Shown: positions 1-10,400 of the stretch, piece by piece
Position numbering within the stretch: position 1 is the first letter of the stretch
How the letters are laid out: each line of letters opens with the position of its first letter
Assembly: GCA_000149265.1 (NCBI GenBank)
Contig: CH002950.1
Location: forward strand, 474,326-538,325
Direction: 5' to 3'
Origin: Ciona savignyi
Taxonomy: Eukaryota; Chordata; Ascidiacea; Phlebobranchia; Cionidae
Length of the DNA stretch: 64,000 nt
Made by a program: the position numbers and the translations under genes
The notes under the pieces: generated by a model
The model's database searches: none
Told to the model about the DNA's origin: nothing
The model's input: the letters and a program-made list of their open reading frames with translations, nothing else

Positions 1-1094
1 CGTGGTCGTAACTCTTGCCATAAAAATCCATACACACTGACTGACTAAGCTTAAATTATCTTGCATAAACGTTAGTTGCAATATAATGTGTGATATTATT
101 TTGTATTTATTAGTACAGACGTAAAGTTTGTATTGGTACAGGCTTAAAGTTTAGAGTGTAACTTATACTGACAGAACCTGTATTATGTTTAATATTTAAA
201 CATCATAGTGTATCGAATATCCATGTTGGTTAAACGTTAGGTTTGTGAACTACATGTAAACTAGAATTCTGGTTAATGTGAATTATATGGCATAAATATA
301 ACTGTTTAAACTGTAAAACAAACATTATAACCATACCAACATGCATAACCACATTTTAACAAGTAATTTGCAGCCCTGTTAAAACAACAAATGCATGCAT
401 TTGATTATCACAACGTATCTCTTCCACCAGTTCATCTGGTGGTTTAGAGCAACGCCTTTCAACCGAAAGGTTGCAGGTTTGAAACTGTTTGCTAGCTATT
501 CGGTTATGTCCTTGGGCAAGGCACTTTACGGACATTGCCTTAACCCAGCGCCAGCGTATTAATCGATTCTACCAAATTGAAAAAATGTTTGTATCATACA
601 CAACACACTGCAATAGCTCCGGTAACCCGATGGTGGGCGCGAGGTGATCTGACGATTGCTCATGTGTTGACCCCCTTGGTTTTCCTATTCACGGGGATAA
701 ACATAAATATCCCACCCTATCGAGGTGATCTGACGATTGCTCATGTGTTGACCCCCTTGGTTTTCCTATTCACGGGGATAAACATAAATATCCCACCCTA
801 TCTACCTATGTGGTTCGGTGCACATTTTGACTGGTGGCTAAACTACAACATTTTGTTATTACCATTGACCACTGTTTAGATTTTTGTGTCTCTTTATCCA
901 ATGAAACAATGATTGTTTGTGAATCTCTGGATTTCACCAATAACAAACTCTGGGTTCATGGAACTATAGATCACTCTTAGAGTATACTCTCTATTCATAG
1001 AACTAGACCACTCTTTAAACTCTTAATCCCTGTATACCTATATCACCATACCGCACACCCACTACCCATTTTTTTACCACCCCATTAATTTCAG
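1..1094. other. Intron or upstream DNA of the first gene
   Basis: No convincing coding exon is seen. The stretch before 420 is AT-rich unique sequence. Positions 426-803 are a SINE copy, and 804-1094 is probable intron ending in a pyrimidine-rich acceptor (AG at 1093-1094). Confidence 0.5.
426..803 (+). repeat. tRNA-headed SINE copy with internal 81-bp duplication
   Basis: Full-length copy of the family that recurs through the window. It has a tRNA-like head with A and B box-like blocks, a middle block resembling 'gtccttgggcaaggcacttt', and a tail 'ggggataaacatgaatatcc'. The last 81 bp of this copy are present twice in a row (641-721 and 722-802) with no mismatch that I can see, so the duplication is recent. 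Confidence 0.85.
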
Positions 1095-1914
1095 GGTTGT
1101 TTAGTGTACGCGATAGTGGGCATGGTACGTGATGGTCTCCCCAGTATGGCACCTCGTCTATACCTCCCCCGAGACACATCGAGTTGGTGGACATTGGTGG
1201 CTGGAAGTGTGATGGTGGGCTTCGTTTTCCTGGTTCTGCTATTGGTCGCTGTGATTCGTGTCATCCAAACCGGGGGAACATGCATGGGGGTAAGTATTTT
1301 CTTCAAATCCTTAGATCAGAGATGTCCAACCTGCGGCCCGCTAGTCATTTTCACTCCCAGTAGTACTTTGATATTTGAATCTTAGCCTAATTAAAATGTA
1401 TTAGTCAGCTTTTAGGGACGTTGTAATAGTAGGCTATAGTAGGGAAGCAACAGGAACACGCAGGTTATATATTACTATAAGACTCTGCGGCCCATTTAAT
1501 TAATAGGTTATGCGGCCCATTGAATTTTTTCAAGTGACAATTCCGCCCACTGCAATAAAAGGTTGGACATCCCTGCCTTAGATAGACTTTTAATTTCTAT
1601 GCAAAAGTCGTTCTTACATTAAAATTTCCAAGTTGTTTCCAAAATTAAAGTATTCAAGGCGTTGTTTACATTGAATATAGACTACAGTGTATTTTGCCTT
1701 GTTTTTTTATTCTTTTGATTCCGAAATCGCAAATTTATTCCTTTTCCAGCGATTGCGCAACTCGTTCACTCCGCACATGGGGGTTTCCCCCAGCAACGGA
1801 GGGGGTGACATCTCCCACGGCAACGGGGAGCTTTTCCTCAGTGACTACACCAGTCACCGGGAACGAGGTGGAATCGAGATCCTCATCGACGAAGATATTG
1901 TCACCAGCGTCTGA
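1095..1914 (+). CDS. Single-pass membrane protein, C-terminal two exons (partial)
   Basis: Two phase-0 exons, 1095-1289 and 1750-1914, joined by a GT-AG intron, encode the last 119 residues of a protein whose upstream exons lie outside the window. The first exon ends an extracellular part and carries one hydrophobic segment of about 25 residues (from LVAGSVMVGF onward) followed by basic residues, so the topology is probably type I. The second exon is a short hydrophilic cytoplasmic tail rich in Ser, Gly and acidic residues, ending EDIVTSV-stop. The last residues T-S-V fit a class I PDZ ligand (S/T-x-hydrophobic). I cannot name the family. Membrane receptors and matrix proteins bound by PDZ scaffolds are candidates, but no diagnostic ectodomain is visible. 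The intron contains an hAT-type MITE. Confidence 0.7.
1317..1575. mobile_element. hAT-like MITE with perfect 8-bp target duplication
   Basis: A 259-bp non-autonomous element in the intron of the first gene. Its ends are inverted (CAGAGATGTCCAACC at the left, GGTTGGACATCCCTG at the right) and it is flanked on both sides by the identical octamer CCTTAGAT (1309-1316 and 1576-1583). An 8-bp target duplication with CAG...CTG ends is the hAT signature. The interior has 'gcggccc' runs and no ORF. Confidence 0.85.
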
Positions 1915-1923
1915 TGTCATATC

Positions 1924-2066
1924 TGACGTCACGTGTTATGACGCCGTTGATGACGTCACAATTTTCCGAAACGCACGGTGCCGCAACTAAAGACGTTGAA
2001 CGCGGCTTATATAGATTCGTATATTCTATGACGTCACTTGGTTTTGTGACGTCGTCGTGTGACGTC
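1924..2066. promoter_or_regulatory. Cluster of CRE/ATF-like TGACGTC(A) motifs
   Basis: TGACGTCA occurs at 1924-1931, 1951-1958 and 2029-2036, and TGACGTC at 2047-2053 and 2060-2066, all just after the stop codon at 1914. TGACGTCA is the full CREB/ATF palindrome. Function is inferred only from motif density; the block could be 3' UTR with a compositional bias. Confidence 0.35.
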
Positions 2067-3160
2067 GCATTCCACTAATAATAGCCAAAATCGTGAAAAG
2101 TTCAAATTGTCGTGTTGCAAGCTCGTTTCCGAGACGGCGTCGTGCTTTTGGCTGCTATCATGGACCGGACGGACCACTTACCACACAAGCAGTAGTATCC
2201 CAGCATTGTTCACAAATCTTACAAGCAGGCACCTGGTCGCTCGTGACAAACTTGCCCAGCAGTGCACACACACGTAGTATCTTGCCAAAATCCGCCACGA
2301 ACGGTTTTTAATCCCTTTTCTGCCAACAAGAGGTACAGGAACTCGCTTCTAACTGTTGATTTTTCTACTTTTCTTTCTGTAAACGCCTGCCCTTAAAGTG
2401 AACGTTGCAACGATTGCCATTTTTAAATTTTTTATAACATTTAAAACTAAAAAGTAATGGTGTACATAAAATTTCTCATACAACTTACAACATAGCATTT
2501 GTATTTTTAACTTTTCCCAACGTTAACAAGAAAAAATTCTAATTCATATCATCGAAGTACAAAAACTGAACTTTTTAACATGTCCCACAATACATAGCTG
2601 TACAAAGAACGATTTCAGGGGTGAACTCTTCGTTATTTCGTTTTATTTTCTTTATCTGGTGCTATTTTACTTTTAACCGTACATGTTTTGCATCTTTTAC
2701 CTATATGTATAAACGTTACACACAATCTTGCGGTATTAGGTCACGTGGTGGCAAGCTTGTGTTTCAGCATACTTCTTGCATCAAGACAACCAACCCATCA
2801 TAAGTTCGAAACTTGGCTCGGTAAAAAAAGACAACACTTCAAAAAATTTGTCTTTTTCAGTTTTATGGTAAGAAATGGCAAAAAATACGATTTCAACGAT
2901 TTTTTATAACTACAGTACAAGTCGTCCTTTTCACAACTTTAAATTACAAATATTAGGATAATTATATATATTTTTATTGAGAATGCCCGTTGTTTTTGGT
3001 TGAAACTTTCAACTGCGCTCTCTTGCTTCTGTATGACGTAATCAATTGCGTAACTGCTGCCTGCATTTTACATGTACTGCTTTCCTAACATATCAATAAA
3101 AGCCTGTAAAGAAGTGAGTTCTTCCTTTTTCAATCGAGGTATCTACCATAATATTTTAGT

Positions 3161-3252
3161 GTCGTCCGCCCGGTTAGTCTGGCGATGGGCGCGAGGTGTT
3201 CTGACGATTGCCCGTGTGTTAACCTCCTTGGTTTTCCCATTTACGGGCCGCA
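3161..3252 (+). repeat. SINE copy with large internal deletion
   Basis: The tRNA-like head 'cggttagtctggcg' is joined directly to the 3' block 'gatgggcgcgaggtg', so the whole middle (about 190 bp relative to full copies) is missing. The deletion joins at a short 'gcg/cga' overlap. Confidence 0.8.
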
Positions 3253-3656
3253 TGAGGGCGATATAGACTTAAAAAACGTCTTTTCTAATTCCGCTAATAT
3301 TTTACGTTTAACAACTATGTCCGGCAAACTTGATATATGGTAAAATTTTCAATTTTTTCTATGTCATTAAATAATCATTTTTCCTTTTTAGCCATATTGC
3401 ATATTTTGTTGGATGATTATCTACAACTTTATTATTTGAAATTACAAATGAGCTTGAAAATCTTCCGAGTTTGCCAACTTTGGCCATTTTTTCATTTAAT
3501 ATGAGAATTTAAGTGTTAATAGGGAGAATCGAAAAACAATTCTGTTACAGAATGTATTGCATCGGTGTTTATCCTATGATCGGAAAACGCGAGGTCGTTA
3601 TAACACGGCAATCGACAGATTGTCTCTGGTACTTATTGACGGGTTACTAAAGTTAC

Positions 3657-3937
3657 GATAGGATAGTCAGGTTTATCCTCGTGAATTGAAAAACCAAGGG
3701 GGTTAACACACGGGCAATCGTCAGATCACCTCGCGCCCACTGTCGGGTTACCGGAGCTATTGCGGTTGTGCGTGATACATTTCTTTAATTTGGCAGCACC
3801 CAATAATCCGCTCGGTTCAGGCAATGTCCGTTAAGTGTCTTGCCCAAGGACATACCCGACTAGCTGCGACCAGTTTCGAACCTACAACCCTTCCGCTGAA
3901 AGGCGTCGCACCAAACCGCTAGACTAAGCGGGAGGAC
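3657..3937 (-). repeat. SINE copy, full length
   Basis: Minus-strand copy. It starts with the tail complement (ggatag...), then the 'accaagggggttaacacacg' block and the '...cttgcccaaggac' block, and ends in the tRNA-like head near 3937. Confidence 0.85.
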
Positions 3938-4441
3938 AAAGTAATTGCAGTGTGTTAAATACGACAGATACACCGTTACCGATTCTGTTTAATTCATAAA
4001 TCCAGTAGGTCCAGACAAGTTCAGAAAAATTTTGGTCCAGGAAACTTTTGAGATGGACTACGAATGAGCTTACCTGCATAACAGAACATTTTCTATTCAA
4101 CTTTTCTAGATACGGGATCCAAAAGCGTGACCCATAATGTTGCGTGTGTCCAAACCACAGACATTATTCGGGCTCCTAATTTTTTATATGACGTGTTCAA
4201 ATGTCAACACCTCAAGACCAATTTCCGTCGTCTTATTGTTCTTTTGTGTAATCAAATATGTAATGTTATAATCGGTGTTGACCAAAATTATTGGTATCGA
4301 TCTTTACTGTTTGCCGATCGTCGCCCTTAGAAGCTGAAGCTGCGTCTATGAACATGTAATCTTCTAACAACAGGTAGCTGTTTTGTTGTGCCTTCATGTT
4401 AGTAGTTAAATTACAAGATTTTTCCTGCTTATTAGGTTAGA

Positions 4442-7400
4442 ATGAAAGTTTTTCGAAGGAAAAGGCGCCGGATTTCAGCCACTTCCGCGTCGAGAAGGTC
4501 CCGCTACGTAAATAGTGAGAGGTAATCTGTTGAAGTAGTTAATTTGGAGCAAGGAAGACTGACTGGTTTTGATCAATCTTTGTTGCTATTAGTTTGGAAT
4601 TTGGCCCATATATTATCGACGTATTTGTTCTTGTATGAGCATGCTTTCCGAATAGACGTACTGGATGCTCTGTATTGTAAAATGTTAGTATAAGGCTAAG
4701 ATGTATAATCGTAGTAAATGAACTTCATTTTAAGACCCTAAACGATCCATGACTACGATGTCTGAATGGATTATAATCATCGATATCTCTTTAAATTTTA
4801 GACTTATATTATATGTCCGGTGCCTTGTTTTTGAAAGTATATGTCAGCACTTTACGAGTGCTGGATTCCGAGCCATAACGCGCAGCTTACATGAGTAGTG
4901 ACCCGCATATTGTCTGACGTCGGTTTTATAAATCCGGACTAGGCAGAAGCGCTGGAGGAGAACACGAAATATTTCAGTGTGGTAAGTGGCCGTGTGAGCT
5001 GAATTCTGTTTTGTCCGACGAAAGAACACTACTTGGTCATTCTTCTTTATGCATTTTGAGGAACCTATGGGAAAACATAGATCAGATATTTGGAAAATTT
5101 AAGTCTGTTGGTAAAAGCTGTGAAAAATTAATATTTGTTCACTTTATGTCTAGTGTGACTTATTTGATATATTTCCAAAGAGACAAAGAATAAAAAAAAT
5201 AACGTTTTTTTAAACCTTTTTAAACTTTTTTCCACCCGCAAGTAAAAATGTCCAAACAACATGTATATGCTAACATACTTATCCTACATCATTTCCTGAA
5301 GTATATTTCCAACCGTGAATGATTGATAACCTTTAAGGTGCCTTCGTTTGACGTCGCACTACATGTACTCGACGTTTCTCTTCTTGGTTGTAACTTTCCA
5401 TTGCGTCTTATCGGCGTTCGAACCAGTACAGGTAAAGCGTACAGTGCATAAAGATTAAGTGCGGTCGGACCCACATTCGATCAACACTCTTGGCCTAAAC
5501 TCTAGAAATCCGACAGATTAGTCTGGTGGTTTGGTGCTTCGCCTTTCAGTCGAAGGGTTGCAGGTCAAAAACTCGGCGGGTAGCTGGTCGGTTGTGTCCC
5601 TGGACAAGGCACTTAACGGACATTGCGCAAACTCAGCGGATTGATGGGTTCTACCAAATTGAAGGAACGTGTGAATCATACACAACACACTGCAATAGCT
5701 CCGGTAAGCAGACGGTGGGCGAGAGATGTGACGATTGCCCGTTTGGTTTTTCCATTCACGGGATAAACATGAATATCCTATACTATCCCATTCTTATAAA
5801 TAGATGCAGTCAGTGGGTTTTGATCCAACAACCATAGTTTTGGAGTATTGCTACAGCTCTCCACTATCTAATCTACACTTTATCTAAATGTTAGCTTACT
5901 TTGTGCCATTATTATTATAGATGATAGCAAAAGAGTCGAAACATCTGCATCCGTTATCACTGTGGGGTGGATTGAGTTGCTGCATCGTGTACCTAATTGA
6001 TATTATACTGAGTCTGGCCTACTCGAGGCCTCGACAGTTCTTCGCTTTTATACATTGGCGACTGTAAGTGCTTTGGACAGAACGATACTGGTTTTACTTT
6101 AACACATTCTTTTGGGGATATTATAATGAAAAACTACAGTCAAGAAACTCTTAGTGGGTGACTTTAAATAACAGACTCTTTAAGTTCACTGATAAAGACA
6201 AAATATTATAACATACTTTACGTATTTGGGGTCTGGATTTCTGACTGGCCCTGAAGCACGTGACTGATTTGTATAATAAGTACTTTGGCATTGGTTTCAA
6301 AAAAACGTTATTTTTATTTCTCCCACTCGTCCGCTGGGTCGTGGGTTTAAGTATAGGTTTTACACTTCACGTTTATTGTTGCCTCGATTGATTATCACAA
6401 ATACACCGTATTGACAACTGTAAAAGGTTATTTAGATCTGTTACACCTTGAATAGAAAAGGCGTCCAAATGCCAACCGCGTTGATCTAGTATTCTAGTGG
6501 ACAAGATTGGTGGTCAAGACTAGAATAGTTATCCCGCTCACGGTATATTCCAGGTACGTTTTATGCGTGTGTCTCCTCACATCGGACAACATATTGTTTT
6601 TCTCGTTGGGAAGGATGGTATTCCGATCGCTAAGGCCATCTCTTCTCATATTTCGCATCCATCCGTTGAGAAGGTAAAAGAATTGTTTAAATCAAGCAGG
6701 TATAGCCTTTCACAATAGTTTTTTAAAATTAATCTTATAAACACATTTTATAGCACAATGTAAGATCATGTACGATTTCGCCGATTTAAGAAAAGTTTTA
6801 ATCAAAAAGCATTCAATTCAATGCATTTTTGTTTAGTTAGTGGTAATTACCTAATCACGTCCCTAACATATGGTTATCATTTTACAGCACCGGACTTGTA
6901 ATGTTGGGTGTCACTCCGAAATTTCTTCAGTTTCTTCTCATCATGGGAGCTTACGTTGCTTTGTTCTCTGTAATAGGGGTTCATCTTTTCATGGACACTT
7001 ACGTTGATAATGGTATGTTATGGTGGTGTAGATTAACTTGTACAATGTTATTTTGGTGTAGTTTTTTTCGAAGTTGTTTTGGTTGAAATCCTGGTGAACG
7101 ACGAGTGAGCTCGTCGAAATAAAAGTTTTAAATCGAAACCAGCCGTTTGACAGTCGGTTGTGTTTTTGGTCAGGGCACTTATTAGATCTTGGCCGACTAG
7201 TTTAATAGGCTTAACAAAAAATTAAGTAACATATATATTAGTGCGAACACAAAACTAAAGGTTCTGCAGACGACCCACGCTGCGTAATTTTACGATTGCT
7301 CTTGTCATTATCACCCCTGCGTTTTCCAACCGTAGCGGAAAGAAATGAGTATGACCAGATCGTAGTGTATTCAATACCCGGCAACCGTCCACTGCCAAAT

Positions 7401-10400
7401 AAACTTACCCACGATACAGACGTTGTGCAGTCACAGCACGATGGGATATACGAAGGGGCATTCGATAACCTTGCCATTGCCATCGTACAAGTATTTGTTT
7501 TGATGACTGGTAAGTTCGCCTTTTAGTTTCAAAAATAATATATTACGTGTAGACTTGATAAAAATTCGTTTTATCCTTTTGTTTACAGGTGGTAGCTATC
7601 CACGTTTTATGATCCCGGCTTACGACAAGCACAAGCCGGTGGCGCTGTTCTATTTTATTATCATAATTGTCACCGGGGAGGTAAGGGTAACAAAATAATT
7701 TGTTTTACTGGCTTTATGTTCCTACAGTATTGTGCTTTTAATTCACTTTCGTCTTATTACTGTGATTAAAAAAAGACACAGATAACGTTGCACAGAAGTT
7801 AAAGGTTCAACTTAAAATAAACACTGCGCGGTTGTCTCGAAAAAAAGTTCAAGAAAAATACTCGTTTTTTTTGTACCATTTTAACCGATGTGGTTTTATG
7901 TGCGAATTAAGTAGTCACACAAATTAAAAATGTCGTTAAGGACGTTGGCTTGTAAAATTGCGGGTGACACGTGAGTACTAAATAGTAACCGAAAATATAA
8001 TAACATCTGAACCAGTTTCGAACCTGCAACTTTTCGGCATAAAGGCGACGCACCAACTCAGCACCAAGCTAATCAGTAGGACTAAAAAAGGATAATGAAC
8101 TGCCTTCGTTTCTTTAGTTGCCAAGTCAGTTTCAACTGCACGCTGAAAAAATAACTAGCGAAGGCAAATGTTTTTAAACTTATAGTAGTCCTTTATTACC
8201 GAGCCATGTTTCAAACCCTTGATGGGCTCGTCACTTGGTCCGTTTCAAATCGCGTGCTGTATATGAATCGGTCGCCCTAGCCATTCGGCTGTTCCAGATT
8301 ATCCTTTATGCAATCTTGGTGGCTCAAATATACGATTTCTATGAGAAAGCGAACAAGAACCATGTTAAGGAGGAACGTCACCACGAACGACAGTGCTTGA
8401 TTAAAGCGTTCGAAATTCTTGACCACAACAACGAAGGCTCAATCAACTTTTCTCAGTGGAAAGGGTAATGATTTAAGCGTCGATTTATACCCTGGAAAAA
8501 TAGGTTAATATTATATTTAAAGGTTAGATCAATGCAGCATCTTCTGGTCAGAAAAAAATAGTTTAAATTCTTTCAAAACGCCCTTTACAATCTTATATTT
8601 GCCTTTTGTTAAGGATAATGAACTGCCTTCGGCCCAAAGCGACAACCTCCGAAGTCAACAAAAGGTTTAGAAAACTAAAAGAACTCTCGAAGAATGATGT
8701 CTCCAGCGACGAGTCCGGTGACTTAAGCGAGGACGACTATTGGTCGATAAATGTTGTCGAGTTTTTCTACCTACCTAATGTAATGCAGGTATGTAAACTG
8801 GCACCGGTAACTCAGTAATTAAGATAATTGTTCATGTCTTGGTCATTGACAAGTTAATTCGACGTTAAAACACTGATTCGCTAAATAATCATAATTCCAA
8901 AGAACCTTTTTCAAGACTAATATTACTCTATAGAGGATACTTTACTTCATCCCCGATACTGGAAGGGGTATAATATAGGGCTATAATCTCCGCATTCTTA
9001 CAGTCGGGCCCTAAAGATATTGTGGTAAATATTTCGGCGTTATTTCCGTAATATAAACGACTGATATGAATCTATTATCAAAATAGAAAATTAAAATCTC
9101 TTTTCCTAAGAAAAACAAACGTGATTTATAATAACCAACATGATGTTAAAATCAAGGGATAAAACTGTTCGAGTTATTGCCACCTACCAACTATATTATG
9201 AATGTCATTGTTCAGTCAGTTACACATAGGGTAATGCCGATGTGTCGTGAAAAAATAACATTTTATTACCACAACGATAACTTTCTATAGTTTACCGTCG
9301 AAAAAACAAAGCCCCGACGAAGCTTTGCAGAAAATAGCGACAGTAACGACGATAAATTCCAAATATTCAAGAGAATTAATAAGGTAATTTTCCTGCAATA
9401 AGACGTCCATAAATAACTGTGACATTCAAATTTTTCGATATGGGATGTTAAGATCGACATATGATCGGATAAAATATCGACATTTAATACACGTCATTCC
9501 AGAAAGTAACGTCATTATGCTGGATGTGGTGTAAAAGCAGATGGGCTTCTCTATTCTCGATTACAGTCAACACACTGTACGTGCTGCCATTCGCCATATA
9601 TTGGTACGGGATGCAATCTATCACGCTCAAGATTGCTGGAATTGCAGAGATTGTTTTTCTTGTACTCATCACGTTGGAAACACTAGTTCAGGTGACCAAT
9701 TTCAGTATCTATAAAAGCTTATACTATTTGTCTAGTCTAGTGTTTGGGTTGGTGACGTTAGCTATATCCAGTTAAGGTAATCTACGCAAAGTGAATCGTT
9801 AAGACCAGTTACTTATAGCGTTGAGTCTATGGAAGAACTATACACAACGATATGTCGAAAACACAGACAAAAATCATTTTTCCAGTTCGTTGCACTTGGC
9901 GCACCCTACATGTTACAAGAAATGCTGCTTCACGTTACCATGGTGGTTATTACACTGTCCACAACCATATACGTCCACACAACTCCATATAAGGTGGACG
10001 GGTGGTCTGAAGTGGCAGGTCACCTGGCGATGATAGTGCGACTGGCATGTTTCAAAAAGTAAGGCGTTATAAAAACTTTTTGTAGCTGAACATATTCGTT
10101 TCTAGTTAATAAAATCGAAAAATCGGGTAATATTCTTGTTCGTTTGACACTTTTAGTTTAACTTCGCCCTTTCGATCGAGTAATGTTTGACTTGACCGAA
10201 ATTCCCTTTTTTGATTAAGTTTTTATTAATTGGTATACTTTTCATTAAGTTGTCTACTAATTTATTTTCCTTTGGCAATATTTAGTTTTATTGCATTTTA
10301 GAAAATCATCTTCCATGTTTCACTGGTTGAGGCGAATTGCGCCACCGTTGATAACCCTCCTTTGCGTGATCTGCATTTCATTCTATACTTACGGAGTAAT

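Larger units (their letters stand above)
1915..4441. other. 3' UTR and intergenic DNA
   Basis: The first part is presumably the 3' UTR of the upstream gene and contains a cluster of TGACGTC motifs. The rest is AT-rich with two SINE copies (3161-3252 and 3657-3937). An open frame at 4127-4330 is unassigned. No exon with supported splice sites was found. Confidence 0.5.

Noticed and set aside
577..879. 100-codon open frame with an internal repeat
   Set aside because: It lies in the 3' part of a SINE; the protein repeat is only the 81-bp duplication.
4127..4330. Open frame containing NVIIGVDQNYW, faintly like a retrotransposon protease region
   Set aside because: The similarity is to a few residues only, with no flanking gag/pol sequence or LTR.
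9692..9774. Continuation of the channel exon past 9691
   Set aside because: It runs into a stop (TAA at about 9773), while a donor at 9692 joins in phase to the exon at 9886 and gives the expected S2-S3 loop.
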